A DNA stretch of 64,000 nt from Seminavis robusta. Lineage: Eukaryota > Bacillariophyta > Bacillariophyceae > Naviculales > Naviculaceae. How positions within the stretch are numbered: the first letter of the stretch is position 1; each line of letters starts with the position of its first letter. Below are positions 50,160-63,050 of this stretch, in pieces. The stretch is taken from the NCBI GenBank assembly GCA_903772945.1, contig CAICTM010000277.1:17636-81635 (forward strand), given 5' to 3'. Both the position numbers and the translations under genes were made by a program. A model generated the notes under the pieces. It ran no database searches and was not told where the DNA came from. It saw nothing but the letters and a program-made list of their open reading frames with translations.

Positions 50160-53100
50160 ATGACAACCAACAAGAGACAGAACGATGCGTCCATCTCGGA
50201 TGGGATTGCTCCCAAACGCATTCGCGGCGGGGGTGGGGTGGATGCTATGAATTTTGTCGGAGATGAAATGATTGATGAAGACTTTATTGAGATGATCGAG
50301 GAGCAGAATCCAGAAGATTTTATCCCTGATGATGTGGAAGATTTTGACGATGGCGACTCTGTCATTGCCGCCTCCCGATCCAAGTGGCTGCGTCCTCCCT
50401 TGGAATCCAGACTCACCAATGAAAATGATCTGAATGTCCAGTGGCTCGACATTGACATGGTGGCGGGTCCACCACTCAAGAGAAACCCCAATCGAAAAAA
50501 GAGTGTTGTGGCTGGCAACACCAACGGACAACAAGTCCCCATCATTCGTGTCTACGGTGTCAACGAACAGGGACATAGCATTACTATGTTTATTCATGGA
50601 TTCACTCCCTATGCCTACTTTGCATTGCCTCAACAATTTCCCGCCAAGGCATTTACAGAAAAAGTCAAGAAAGATATTCGTCGATTGTTGGACGGCCGTC
50701 TTCGCAATGCCCAGCGGAGCAATCATGGCAAGCTCAATGAGTATGTGTTGGCCGTGCAATATGTCGGGGATCACCGGTCCATTATGGGATATGAAACATC
50801 CCACACGCAATTTCTAAAAGTGCATTTGGCCATGCCCACGCTGGTACCAACCTTGAAACGCATTGTGGAGGGCGGAATTGATTTGGGAATTCCAGGATTC
50901 ACGGGCGAGATCCCACTGGCAGCTTTTGAATGTAATGTCCCTTTTGTCTTGCGCTACATGATTGACATGGATATTACTGGGGCAGGATGGTTGACATTGC
51001 CTCAGGAAACCTACAAAGTCCGATCCAAAAACGAAAAACAAACCCATTGTCAGGTATGAAAGTCAGTCGCTGCTCTGCTAGTAGGGAAGAAGTGTAGCTT
51101 GCTGGGTGCTAATTGTTCACTTTGTGTCTCCTTGTCTCTTTTTCTTTCTTGACTCTACAGATTGAAGTGGATATCACCTACGATGACGTTGTCGCGAGGA
51201 AGTCAGAAGGGGAGTGGAACAAAATCGCTCCCATTCGCATCCTTTCTGTGGATATTGAATGTCAGGGGCGCAAAGGGCACTTCCCGGAAGCGGAGAAAGA
51301 TCCTGTCATTCAAATCGCCAACACGGTGACCGTCTATGGAGAAAAGGAACCGACGATCCAAAATGTTTTCACGTTGAAAGGATGTCTGCCCATTGTAGGA
51401 GCCCAGGTCATATCCAGCGACAAGGAGGAGGATATGCTCATGAAGTGGCGTGCATTTCTGGAGTGTTCTGATCCAGATATCATTACAGGATACAACGTGC
51501 AAAATTTCGATATCCCTTACTTGTTGGATCGCGCCACAGCCTTGGCCAAGGGGAGCAGTCAATCCAAAACCAAATTGGCGAACTTTAGTCTGTGGGGGCG
51601 CGTCAAGAACTCCAGAGCCAAGATGAGAGATACCATGTTTCAATCTTCTGCATACGGGCGTCGATCCAATGTGGAAACAACAATTGATGGGCGTGTCATC
51701 TTTGACATGCTCCCCTACATGCAGCGAAATCACAAGTTGAGTTCCTACACCCTCAACAGTGTCTGCTCCGAGTTCTTGGGACAGCAAAAGGAAGATGTTC
51801 ATCATTCCATTATCTCCGATTTGCAGAATGGATCCGACGAGGATCGCCATCGTCTAGCAGTCTACTGTTTGAAGGATGCACTGTTGCCCCAGCGGCTCAT
51901 GGACAAATTGAGTTGTCTTGTGAACTACATTGAAATGGCACGTGTGACCGGTGTCCCCGTGTCGTTTCTCATCTCGCGTGGACAACAAATCAAAGTCTTC
52001 TCGATGATTCTGCGCAAATGTCAAGACGAGAAGTTGCTCGTGCCTACACTGGCCAAGCAGGGATCTGCCGGAGGTGATGTCGGATACGAAGGAGCAACCG
52101 TTTTGGACCCCATCAAGAAGTATTACACCGACCCTATTGCTACTCTGGATTTTGCCTCTCTGTACCCATCTATTATGCAGGCTTGGTGAGTCTAAGTATC
52201 GCGGCCTCGTACCGTTGAGAGTGATACTGATTGATTTCCCACGATACTGATTGATTCCTTCTTCTGAACCTTCTCGATTCGATTCGTCGGCTGGCGCAGG
52301 AACCTGTGTTACTCGACTCTGGTGAGCCCCACGGACGTGAATCGGGTGAATCCTGACAAGTACAAAAAGAGTGAAAACGGGCACTGCTTCGTACATTCCA
52401 ACGTGAAGAAGGGCATCTTGCCGACGATTCTCGAGGAGCTCCTGACTGGTAAGTCTCCCGTATCTAGTTCCTCCATTGATGTATGTTTGTCTGGAAAGAT
52501 CAACTCACATCGGTTGTCGTGTAGCACGTAAGAGGGCCAAGAGAGATATGAAGCTCGCACCAACCGAGTTTGAACGAGCTGTTCAGAATGGTCGACAGGT
52601 ACGTCCATGAGTTGAACCTTGACACGGTTTGTTCACCATACCATCTCAACATTCCGTTGCAGCTTGCCTTGAAAGTCTCCGCCAACTCTGTGTATGGCTT
52701 TACGGGGGCCATCGTTGGTCATTTGCCGTGTCTTCCCATTGCTTCTTCTGTCACGTCCTATGGACGGTACTTGTTGGAAAAGACAAAGGAGTTCGTGGAG
52801 GACAAGTACACCATCGCGAACGGATATGAACACAATGCTCAAGTAATCTACGGAGACACAGACTCTGTGATGGTCAAGTTTGGGACCAGCGATTTGAAAG
52901 AGGCGTTTCGATTGGCAGAAGAGGCTGCCTCGAAAGCGTCCAAGATCTTTCCCAGTCCCATTCTGCTGGAATTTGAAAAGGTGTACTATCCCTATTTGCT
53001 GATGTGAGTGTCACGGGCTTGTGCTTTCCGCTGCTACATCACTGGTTTCATGCGCTTGCTGACAGATTGTTTCTGCTCTTCATATTTCAACCGCAGGAAC

Positions 53101-54115
53101 AAGAAGCGTTACGCTGGTCTCATGTGGACCCAAGAGGACAAGTACGACAAGATGGATACGAAGGGACTTGAAACCGTGCGCCGTGACAATTGTGCTCTGG
53201 TCCGAGACATCATCCAGACGTCGTTGAACAAGATCCTCATCGACAGGAACGTTCGTGGCGCCATTGACTATGTCAAGTCTCAGATTTCCAACCTTTTGCA
53301 GAACAAGATGGACATTTCTCAGTTGGTGATTACGAAGAGTCTCAACAAGGGTGCCGAGTACGCGCTTGGTCTACCTGGAGGCAAGAAGGACGACTACAAG
53401 GTATGTCAAGACGAGTGCCACCGTCTGTATGTATGTTTGTAGCAGGATTGTGCGGCTCACACAGTTAGTTGCTGCGACAACTGTTCAGGTGAAACAAGCC
53501 CATGTGGAGCTTGCCGCTAGGATGCGCAAGCGGGATGCTGGGTCGGCACCTCAGATGGGTGACCGTGTGCCTTATGTCATCATTACAGGAGCCAAGGGCG
53601 CTGCCAACTTTGAAAAGGCCGAGGACCCAGTCTATGTGTTGGAGAATAACCTCCCCATTGATTGCAAGTGGTACCTTACCAATCAGCTGTCCAAGCCGCT
53701 CACTCGCATCTTCGAACCCATCATTGAAAACGTTGACAAGAACTTGCTGCAGGGAGACCACACTCGCAAGATCTTTATTCCTACCCCCAGTGCCAGGAAG
53801 GGCAGTTTGATGATGTTTGCTGTCAAGGCCACTACTTGTATTGGGTGCAAGGCTCCTGTGGATGCCAGCAAAGGTTTTTTGTGCAAGCATTGCGTTCCCA
53901 AAGAAGCGGAGATCTACCTGAGCAAACTGGCAGTGATGCGCGAAGCCGAGCTTCGGTACAATGATTTGTGGGCTACAGCCCAAAAGATTCATGGAACTGT
54001 ACACTCGGATATCATGTGCACCGGAGATGGTTGTGCCTGCCAGTTCTATCGCCGTAAGAAAGTGCAAACAGATATCAAGCTTGCCCAGCAAGTGCTTGAT
54101 AAGTTTGGTCGCTAG
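50160..54115 (+). CDS. POLD1: DNA polymerase delta catalytic subunit (7 exons)
   Basis: Exons: 50160-51053, 51161-52185, 52300-52448, 52525-52598, 52663-53003, 53097-53400, 53489-54115. All introns are GT-AG and 64-114 nt. The joined frame is 1137 residues, the family's usual size. N-terminal KRIRGG is a likely nuclear signal. The proofreading exonuclease has SVDIEC (Asp329, Glu331), [12 protein letters not shown] and YCLKDALL. The polymerase has [10 protein letters not shown] (about 628), [21 protein letters not shown] (about 777) and NKKRYAGL. The C terminus has CysA (CIGC...CKHC). CysB is unusual: Cys1106 and Cys1111 are present, but the two earlier ligand positions are Ala1093 and Ile1096. 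It copies the lagging strand at nuclear replication forks with PCNA. Start chosen at ATG 50160, giving MTTNKRQND. No other B-family member fits the motif set as well. Confidence 0.95.
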
Positions 54116-55175
54116 CCCTACTAGTAGAAAGAGTAGGCGAGGAGCAATGTTTGTGTGGACCTGCCATCTGAAACGGTCGTGAACCGTTCTTCGTGTGTGT
54201 TTCCGTACCCAGCCACCAGCCCGATTACCCGTTTCATCGAGGACTATAATGGTTCCATCTGGAGCTAGCTAGCTCGTAGAGGAAAGAATAGACGTCTATA
54301 CCGCAGACTTTGGCACCACTTCCTCCTTGCTCTACTGCATTCACTATCGGTAGAGGAACCCCGCCAGGTACCGGAACCAGGACTGTATGGTACCAGGCAT
54401 CTGTTCGACATCATCGCAACCTACCCGTACCAACTACGAGTGTACTAGCTAGAAACGTAGCTATCAACCGAAGTAGCCTGGGCTGAGAGTGTCAAACCGT
54501 TCGCTTCTCGATTAAAACGAGATTCGCTGATCGAATTATTCGACTGGAATCGATATCAATCCGACGCCTGATGTCAAACATGCCGATGTTCCCACTGCTA
54601 AAGCCGTAACGGCAGATTTTGGAACGTTCCAGGGTCGGGAAATCTGCTTTTCTAATCCACCTTTTTGTACTTTCGAAAGTGTAAATAGATAAAAGAAAAC
54701 TATGGAGATTATTTTACCAAACATCATAATATATTATGTCTGGTAAGAAGAAGCATTTGAAGGAATATTGAAATATATTGTATAAAAACATGACTCAAAA
54801 TCAAAATACAAAGCAAATTGCAGTTTCACAGTATATTTGCAGAAGTTCCCGGCAACTCGGCCCTGCATGCGGGGCTGGGTGTCCTCCAGCTTCCGCAAAA
54901 AATCAAGACTGTCGCCGTGGTGTCAAAGCTCCTCCCAGAACAAAGGCAGTATTTTTGCATCGTCGCACGTTCTCACAAGAAAGCGACCAACTTCGCAGAA
55001 CAAGAGTCGAAAGAACAAAAATTAAAACAAAGTGAAGAAAACCACGTCCACCTTTTGAAATAGCTGAGTAAGACAAAGATACCAACCGCCCCCGATCGAT
55101 CCTCGAGTTTATTGAAGCATTGGAATGTTAGTTTGTTCTGCCCTGAGATAGCAGCACTTATCAAACCGAATCAAC
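54116..55175. other. Intergenic region
   Basis: About 1.1 kb between two plus-strand genes. AT-rich in the middle (54700-54800). The open frames at 54778-55063 overlap one another in three frames and have no recognisable domain. Nothing supported. Confidence 0.35.
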
Positions 55176-56234
55176 ATGAAGCCCCCACCCCATCAACAAC
55201 ATCAAAATGTGGCCAGTGATGTGCCCATGGCCACAACCATTGAAGAACACACACCTTTGCAAGGTCTCACCGAGACGCTTCTACCGGAACTCCGCCGCGA
55301 AGTATTGCAATACCTGGATGCCCAAGATCTTGCCGAGTTGTCTTGTGTCTCCAAGCAGCTTTCTAAGGAATGTGAGGACGATGCACTGCCCCAGTACCGG
55401 ACAGCAGTGATCCGCTGTCCTGCACCCGCCAAAAACAATATGTCCATGGCCATGGGTTGTTATCACAGTCTCCATCCACTATTGGGCGCCTTGTTGAAGA
55501 TTCCTACCAGGCAGAATCAATATGCGAGCAAGTTTCCAGTCTTTGAAGAGCGCTTCACTCGCTTGCAAGCTCAAGGCATATGCCATTTACCCAAAATCAA
55601 TGCTCGGGAAGCCAAGCCAGTCGCTAATTCTTTGAAATTGCAACAAATTACTCATATGGATCTCTCTTCCGATAATAACAGCAACAACAACAATAACAAC
55701 AGCTACCCCCAAGTGGCACCTTCTATTGGGCGCCTCATGACACAGGTGGTTCCCAACCTGCAAGAGTTGGACCTCAGTTACAACCACGTGACTACCGCTG
55801 TTCTGGCCGATGCTGCCAGGAACTGCCCCAAATTGGAACGAATCCATCTGCAGAACGGTCTCGCCGGTGGAGTCGCTTCCAGTACGGGAATCGATTGGAA
55901 GAATTGCCATGCATTGAAGGAGCTGCTCCTCGACGGCACGCTCTTGCAAGCAAGCAAGAGAGAAGTCACGGAAATGTTCCAGGACGCGGACAACGTTGTC
56001 GCGTGTCCCTTGCGCTATTGCATGGAAAATCTGGAACGAGTCAGTCTCAAAGGCTGTCGCCATTATGATCGCTTGCCCAAGAATGCAGTGGATGTGGTCA
56101 GCGAGCCCTTTACTCAGCTGGGCTTGATCAAGTTTGTACGCAACGCTCCAAACCTACGATGGTTCCGCAGTGACTTGACAGCCGACAATGTCAAGATGTT
56201 GCAACAAGAACGTCCAGAGGTTATCTTTGAATGA
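55176..56234 (+). CDS. F-box / leucine-rich-repeat-like protein
   Basis: 352 residues from ATG at 55176. Residues about 33-75 fit an F-box-like helix set: LLPELRREVLQYLDAQDLAELSCVSKQLSKECED. Leucine-rich-repeat segments follow: ITHMDLSSDN, LQELDLSYNHVTTAVLADAARNCPKLERIHLQNGL, CHALKELLLDGTLL and MENLERVSLKGCRHY, spaced about 25-30 residues like the F-box LRR class. An Asn run (NSNNNNNNS, about 168-176) interrupts the LRR region. F-box proteins with LRRs are substrate adaptors of SCF ubiquitin ligases; the substrate here is unknown. The F-box match is weaker than the LRR match, since the usual Leu-Pro start (LLPELRREV) is present but Trp/Arg positions are diverged. Confidence 0.75.
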   Translation: MKPPPHQQHQNVASDVPMATTIEEHTPLQGLTETLLPELRREVLQYLDAQDLAELSCVSKQLSKECEDDALPQYRTAVIRCPAPAKNNMSMAMGCYHSLHPLLGALLKIPTRQNQYASKFPVFEERFTRLQAQGICHLPKINAREAKPVANSLKLQQITHMDLSSDNNSNNNNNNSYPQVAPSIGRLMTQVVPNLQELDLSYNHVTTAVLADAARNCPKLERIHLQNGLAGGVASSTGIDWKNCHALKELLLDGTLLQASKREVTEMFQDADNVVACPLRYCMENLERVSLKGCRHYDRLPKNAVDVVSEPFTQLGLIKFVRNAPNLRWFRSDLTADNVKMLQQERPEVIFE

Positions 56235-57621
56235 ATGATGGGTCAACTCAAGGGCCAGCCTGTCTTCCGCCACGGCGAAAAACGTCGGGAGGCAACAGTT
56301 TTTGCGAATGGATATGAACAAGAAAGGAAATATTATGTGCAGTAGCTATCGATATTGTCGCGTGAGTGCTTGTTGGCTTGCTCGCGCTCTTCCGAGCAGC
56401 AAATCACCACGCAGTGCGTTTTATAATAATGAATACCAAGAAAAATAATGCTAAATACATGTCATGATTTTGATGAAGAACAAAGTGGCTCAAACGATAG
56501 CGTTGTCGAATATTGCTCGGGTTCTGCTGGAGCCCTTTGTCGAGGAGTGGTATAAGTTGATCGAGCGTCCGTCCTAGCCAACAAACTCGACCAAACAAGC
56601 CATTCTTGCTCCTTTGCTACTTGTACCGCATCTAGCCAGCAGACCGGCGGCAGTGAACTGCCCTGCTTTCATGGTGCGAGCCTACCTGCACTCCTCACAA
56701 AGTGGTGCACAAAACTGCATTGAATCTAAATCGTTCGGTTCGGTCATCTTATCGAACCAATTCAATCTTCCTCTCCACTATTCCACCGATTCCACCCTCA
56801 ACTACCATCCTCATCCTCGCTCCACAAGACCTAGACCAGTTTTCTTCCCTTTCAAACCTAGTACAGCTTCTGCTTGCAGAAACCCAATGACGATTCCTGC
56901 CTTCAAGTCCCGCTGATCAGCAATCGTTGGTTCCCATCATCCCCGGCAATTCTGTAAGAATGGCTGCCAGCATTGCTACCGCTGCTTCGATCCCTTTGCT
57001 TGATGCATGCGGAGGTGGCTGATGGGTTGGCAGAGATGATACACACCGTCTTATCTTCCAGCCAAAAGCTGGAGTCACATCATGAGGGCCGTGAGTCAAG
57101 ACTTCCTTTGCGCTACGTTGCCTCTTGACTGAGCTTCTGCTTGATATAACACCGTGCTTGCCCTCCTGCTTCCTTTCTTATTTAAAAAAAAACGCACAAT
57201 ACCACCCCTGTAAATCCATCTAAATCTATCCCGGATTTCTGGATTGACCAACTCACAGTCGGCACCTCAATCGAGGTACCGGTACGGTACTACGTTTCTG
57301 CAACAGTAGTTGCACTGGCTCAGTATGTGCTTCCCCCTACTACTATGTGGATCTTACATACCCTCAGCATCAAGAACAGTATGCTACGTAGAAACTCTAT
57401 GGTATTGGCAGTCATTGAAACAAAGATCCTCTCAATAAGACTCCCATTATTAAATAAACTGCAACAGAGAAGATATAACACCGGCATTAAGACCAACCAC
57501 ATACCGAGAGGATTCCGATTTCGCCTTAAGTAGCCACAGGAGGTATCCAATGGATGCGTGCCTCTCTCAGTATCGTACTGAATCGGTCGTTAGCACTGGT
57601 ACGATCGCTACGTTTGAGTAT
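56235..57621. other. Intergenic region before the retrotransposon
   Basis: About 1.4 kb; open frames are short and in all frames. A poly-A run is at 57183-57192 and GGTACCGGTACGGTAC at 57276-57291. No gene supported. Confidence 0.35.
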
Positions 57622-58049
57622 TGTAATACACGGCTCTTAGCCTTATTCGCGACTCGATCCTAGATAGGGTTTGAGTTCGACTCATGACTGAGTCTCTCGT
57701 GAATAGTCATTTGAGACAGGGTTCTCAATGACCACTCTAGTCATACTAGGTTGATGATGAAACATCGCTCTAGATATTTAGCCAGCGTGGAGTACTTCCA
57801 CGCTACTAGATCCATGCTAGACAAACCTTCAACGCGTTCCGTTTTAGGATCGTGGAGATACGTAGGATTACTACCGCAACCTACTCTATCACACTTTATA
57901 GTCTCCCGCGGGAGACCAGATCTACGATCCTTTGATGGTGATCTCTCTCGTTGATTAGTTTTCATAGCTTTCTAATCTCTCTCATAACTTTCATTCTCTC
58001 AAACTCAAAACACTCGAAAGATCTTTATACTAGCTTTTAGCGTAGTGCA
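57622..58049 (+). repeat. 5' long terminal repeat of Gypsy element
   Basis: 428 bp starting TGTAATACACGG and ending GTAGTGCA, so bounded by TG...CA. It aligns along its full length with 63133-63565. Shared landmarks are ATAGGGTTTGAGTTCGACTC, GTTGATGATGAAACATCGCT, CACTTTATAG and GATCTCTCTCGTTGAT. Differences are mainly single-base insertions and deletions. Confidence 0.85.
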
Positions 58050-60117
58050 TTTTGTTAACAAACACAATAGCTTTCAGCTACCCTCAACCTATTCTTCACC
58101 ATGAAGATTGCTCAAGAAAGCATGCGTTCAGCAACTTCGAGAAACGTTGCGTGACAACCCATTCTTCCTCTCGTCGACAATGACGAAAAACGAGATCGAC
58201 GATACTCGTGCAACCACCTGCAAACTTCGCAACCATGTTGCCAAGCGCAAATCAGAAGACTCTGATAACGAGGACAACTCCTCTATCATTTCAATCACTT
58301 GGATGGAGAAATCTCTATCTGAGGATTAGCCAGGATGATGAATCAAAGGAACCATGTTCCGATTTCCATACCAAGTGATGAAATATCTCACTAACTAGTA
58401 AACAAGAATTGTTTCAACCGATGAACTCTACGGCAAATTAGATGATTGCCTAGAAGCTGCTCAACTAGACTCTGATGATCTATTTAGCATCGTTAACTCG
58501 TCCGTGGCCAACCACCTCGTAAACGTCGCAAGACAAGAGACCTCCAACCTATCGTCTATTTAGATTTAACAACGAGAAAAAGGAAACCAAAACCCGTTAC
58601 ACCCGTTGCTTACTGGATACAGGAGCATCCGGAACTTGATTGCTCAAATCATGCTAAGAAATTACGCATGAAGGATCTTGGGGGCGTCCAAACCATGTGG
58701 ACTACCCCTGCAGGAGAATTAAACACCAGCACGAAGTGCAAAGGTGCATTCATGATTCCTGAATTCCACGATATAGAATTATCGAATGGATTACACGTCA
58801 CCAAGAGCTTGGGGGCGTATGACATGATCATAGGTCGAGACATTCTCTCTGACTTAGGATTTAAGTTCGATTTCACTACCATGTCAGTGGAGTGGGACGG
58901 CATATCTATTCCTATGAAAGATAGCGACACCAAAAGAAGAAAATTTCTTCATTCCTGATCCTACTGCCGTTGATGACAGTGCAGATCGTCTCAAGAAGAT
59001 TCTTGATGCAAATACGAACAAGCTGATTAAGGCAGGTTTGCCAAAGTCAAAAATCAGTTGAATAAGGAAGAAGCAGGAACAGCTCATTCTATTAACGAAG
59101 TACTCTGACCTATTCGATGGCACTCTAGGAAAGTGGCAGATGGAGACTACGAAGTAGAACTCCTCCCTGAGCTAAACCCTATCACGCTAGGGCTATCCTA
59201 TTCCACGTGTCCATACCAACACTTTTAAGATGGAGGTTGAACTCTCTGCGAAGCAGGAGTAATCAAAAAGGTAAACCGTTCCGAATGGGGCGGCCAAACT
59301 TTTATCATTCCCAAAAAGGATGGATCTGTACGATTCATCTCTGATTCCGGAACATAAACAAAAGGATTAAGCGGAGCCTTATCCTATCCCAAAAATACAG
59401 GACAATGCTCTTGAACTAGACGGATTCAAGTACGCCACTAGTCTAGACCTGAACATGATACTATCACATCGAGCTTCACTCACTCGAAACAACTCTGTAC
59501 TATCGTACTCCCGTGGGGAAAGTACGATACCAGAGGTTGCCATGGGGCCTATGTAATAGTCCCGACATCTTCCAAGAGAAGATGGGAACACTAATGCACG
59601 ACTAGAATACGCCGTCATACATTGATGATCTACTCATCCTAACTAACGGCGATCTAGCAGATCACGTTGAAAAGTTGGATGAAGTTCCGAAGGCTTCGAG
59701 AAGCCGACTTAAGATCAATGCTACCAAGTCCTTCTTCGCAAGAGGAAACTTGAATACTTAGGTTACTGGATTACTCGAGAAGGATCCAACCTATAACCAA
59801 GAAAATAGACGCGATCCAGAATATCGCTCCTCTACCAACAGAAAAGAACTCCGTAGATTCATTGGACTAGTAACTAACTATCGAGACATGTGGATTAGAC
59901 GATCACATGTACTGGCTCCACTCGCTTCGTTGACTTCCAAAACAACGAAGTGGAAATGGAAGCCGAACACGACAAGCCTTTAGCCAGAGATAAGAAGATC
60001 ATCAACAAAGAAACCTGCTCGCTTACCCTGACTTCAACGATACATTCGTTTTCCACACGGATGCAGTTGATACTCAAATAGGTGAGTAATTTCCCAGAAG
60101 GGAAAACCTATCGCGTT

Positions 60118-60825
60118 CTACAACAGGAAGCTCAACCCTGCTCTAGACACGTTACACAGTTACAGAAAGGAACTTCTCAGTATCGTAGAAACTCAAAGAG
60201 TTCCGTAACATTCTTCTAGGACAGAAGAGTCGTTGTCATACGGACCACAAGAATCTTACATGTAAGAAACTTCAAAACCGATCGCGTAATGCGATGGCGC
60301 CTTATTCTGGAAGAATACGGCCCTGAACTACGGTAATCAAGGGCGACAGACAAACATCGCGCTATGCGTTGTCGAGACTTAACATCTCCAACAAAACGGT
60401 TCTTCAGAACAGATGAGAAGCCAGCGAGATCGCTGAGCTCATGGCTGCAGACGAAGAGGGATTCCCTAGGGATTCCCTCTCTGTTCCCGAGTCGAACATC
60501 GTCAGAAGACGACAACGATATCAAAAAACTCCTCAGGGACAAGCCAAACGACTACAAAGAGCAATCTTTCCCCAGAGGGATAAGTCTACGACTTAGTAGT
60601 CAAGGACGACAAGATCGTCGTACCTAAGACTATGCAGAGAAGCTAGTCGAATGGTACATGGTGTACTGATGCACCTGGCGAGACTCGCACAGAAATGACC
60701 ATCAGCCAACACTACACCTGGAAAGGACTGCGACAGACTGTGCAGGCCGTATGTCAGCGTTGCAAAGCTGCCAGATGAACAAAACCAAGACGCGTAAGCT
60801 GGATTGATGCCTCCAAAGACTTGCG
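60118..60825 (+). repeat. RNase H/integrase N-part, duplicated copy A
   Basis: Runs from AACAGGAAGCTCAACCCTGC through the RNase H and the integrase zinc-finger region to GACTTGCGAGGAA. It is repeated at 61411-62125. Copy A is damaged more heavily, with many single-base deletions. Confidence 0.8.
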
Positions 60826-61410
60826 AGGAAGTCGAAACAGCCCACAACACTCCAGCAGCCACTGTGCCTCCCTCCTGGGAACCAACCACTGCCAGTGTGT
60901 CATTAGACCCCATCTTCTGCCTGCTTGTTGGCCTTTATCTAACAATTTTTGTGCATTGGATGGGGTACACCCTGCTCTGGTCCAGCCTTGGGAGTACCAC
61001 CTCCTACGGGCTCTGCTGGCATCTTGCCTTGCATCCCAAGGCCCTTGCCACAGCTTGGGACCTGATCACCCAGACACACTTACTGGCGGGCACTCTTTGG
61101 TCTGGCAATCTAACTGGTCCTCACGGTCCTTATGGTGATAATGGTTTCAATACCGACAAAAATCCTGTGTAAGCCCTGTAACCCAGGTTTTTGCGCTAGG
61201 CAGTTTCCTTATCAATGTGCTCACCCCCCACCCAGGGCATCTGTCTACTTGGTGCTGGCCTCACGTTGGCAGTGGATGAGCCAGGTCATGTTGATTTGGG
61301 CAAATAAGTAGATGACGACTCAGCTAGGTGGGGCTTCCCCACCCATTGCCCGCGTACCAAAAGCCACTCCGTGGCCAATAGTTTGTTAAACTAACGAGTA
61401 ATTTACACCC
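60826..61410 (+). other. Non-Gypsy filler between the duplicated copies
   Basis: 585 bp with no similarity to the flanking retrotransposon. It starts at GTCGAAACAGCCCACAAC and ends at AGTAATTTACACCC. An open frame crosses from copy A into it (60804-61172) and has two hydrophobic stretches, but the leader is Gypsy-derived, so this is probably accidental. Origin unknown. Confidence 0.6.
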
Positions 61411-62125
61411 CAGCAGGAAGCTCAACCCTGCTCAGACACTTACACAGTTACCGAGAAGGAACTTCTCAGTATCGTAGAAACTCTAAAAGAGTTCCGTAAC
61501 ATTCTTCTTGGACAGAAGATCGTTGTGCATACGGACCACAAGAATCTTACATGTAAGTAACTTCAATACCGATCGCGTAATGCGATGGCGCCTTATTCTG
61601 GAAGAATACGGCCCTGAACTACGGTTACATCAAGGGCGAACAGAACATCGTCGCAGTGCGTTGTCGAGACTTAACATCTCCAACAACGACGGTTCTCAGA
61701 ACAAATGGACGCAGCGAGATCGCTGAGCTCATGGCTGCAGACGAAGAGAACTTCCCTAGCGAGTTCCCTCTCTCGTTCCCCGAGATCGAACATCGTCAGA
61801 AAGACGACAACGATATCAAGAAACTCCTCAGGACAAGCCAAACGACTAAAGAAGCAATCTTTCCCCAGGGATAAGTCTTACGATTAGTAGTTAAGGACGA
61901 GAAATCGTCGTACCTAAACAACTAACAGAAGCTACGTTGAATGGTACCATGGTGTGCTGATGCATCCTGGCGAGACTCGACAGAACTAACCATCAGACAA
62001 CACTACACCTGGAAAGGGCTGCGCAAGACTGTGCAGGCCGTATATGTCAGCGTTGCCAAAGCTGCCAGATGAACAAACCCAAGACGCGTAAGCTGGGATT
62101 GATGCCTCCAAAGACTTGCGAGGAG
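61411..62125 (+). repeat. RNase H/integrase N-part, duplicated copy B
   Basis: Second copy of the segment at 60118-60825. It encodes [19 protein letters not shown] and [10 protein letters not shown] with fewer breaks and continues directly into the integrase core (EEIPWERLCIDLIGPYN), so copy B is the original context. Confidence 0.8.
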
Positions 62126-63050
62126 ATCCCTTGGGAAAGACTATGTATTGACCTGATAGGCCCTTACAATGTCGGGATCCTAAGAAAAAGAATTCCTGTA
62201 CACATCATTGCTTGACAATGATTGATCCCGTAACCGGTATGGTTCGAGATTGCAGAGATCTGCTCCAAGGCAGCAGAGAAGGTAGCCATCGTCCTAGAAC
62301 AAACGTGGCTTACTCGGTATCCATGGCCTGCTGAGTTATCATGGATAGAGGACGTGAGTTCCGCGCAGAGGTCGAAAGACTCTCCGGGATGAATATGGGA
62401 TTCGTCGCAAGTTCATCATACAGCGTACCCTCAAGCCAACTCTATGGTCGACTGCTGCTCAACAATACGCAACTTGATCGCTGTTCAAAACATCAGTGCC
62501 AAGACGACCTCGTGAACGGATCCTGGATGGAGTCCTCACGGCGCTTCGCTTTGCAATCAATGCCACGATTCATACCACTTTGCGTGCAACGCCCGCAAGC
62601 TCATGTTCAATCGTGACGCGATTCACAAAGTCCGTTTCGAAGCCAACGGAAGTACATCAAGGAACGTCGCTAACGACTAATCCAACAGAACAACGATAGG
62701 GAAAACGGAACGCGTGTCCCTCATCAATACAATGTCAACGATACCGTGATGATTCAACAGTATCAGCACCCCAAGTACGGTCAGCCAAAGTACAAAGGTC
62801 CTTACACCTATAGACCGAGTCAATGACAATGGCACTGTACGGCTCCGAACATGCTACCGCCAATGGCGGCACAGTCTACCAGACTTGGAACATAAGGTAT
62901 TATACACCCATACAAGGCCTGATCCCCTTGTAGGATTGCCATCGTGCGACGCACATGTTCTACATCCAATCTCATGAGAGTGCCCCGCACTTTAAATCAT
63001 ATGTTCTCCTTGTCCGACTGCTGTCGCGCCTTCTGTGACCCGTGTGCGAA

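Noticed and set aside
52309-52608. Antisense open frames across the polymerase gene
   Set aside because: The plus-strand exons carry the full set of polymerase motifs; antisense frames have none.
57622-58049. tRNA-like GTTCGACTC in the LTR
   Set aside because: No cloverleaf could be built around it; it belongs to the repeated LTR.
60804-61172. 122-codon open frame with hydrophobic stretches
   Set aside because: It begins in Gypsy-derived sequence and runs into unrelated filler, so it is most likely accidental.
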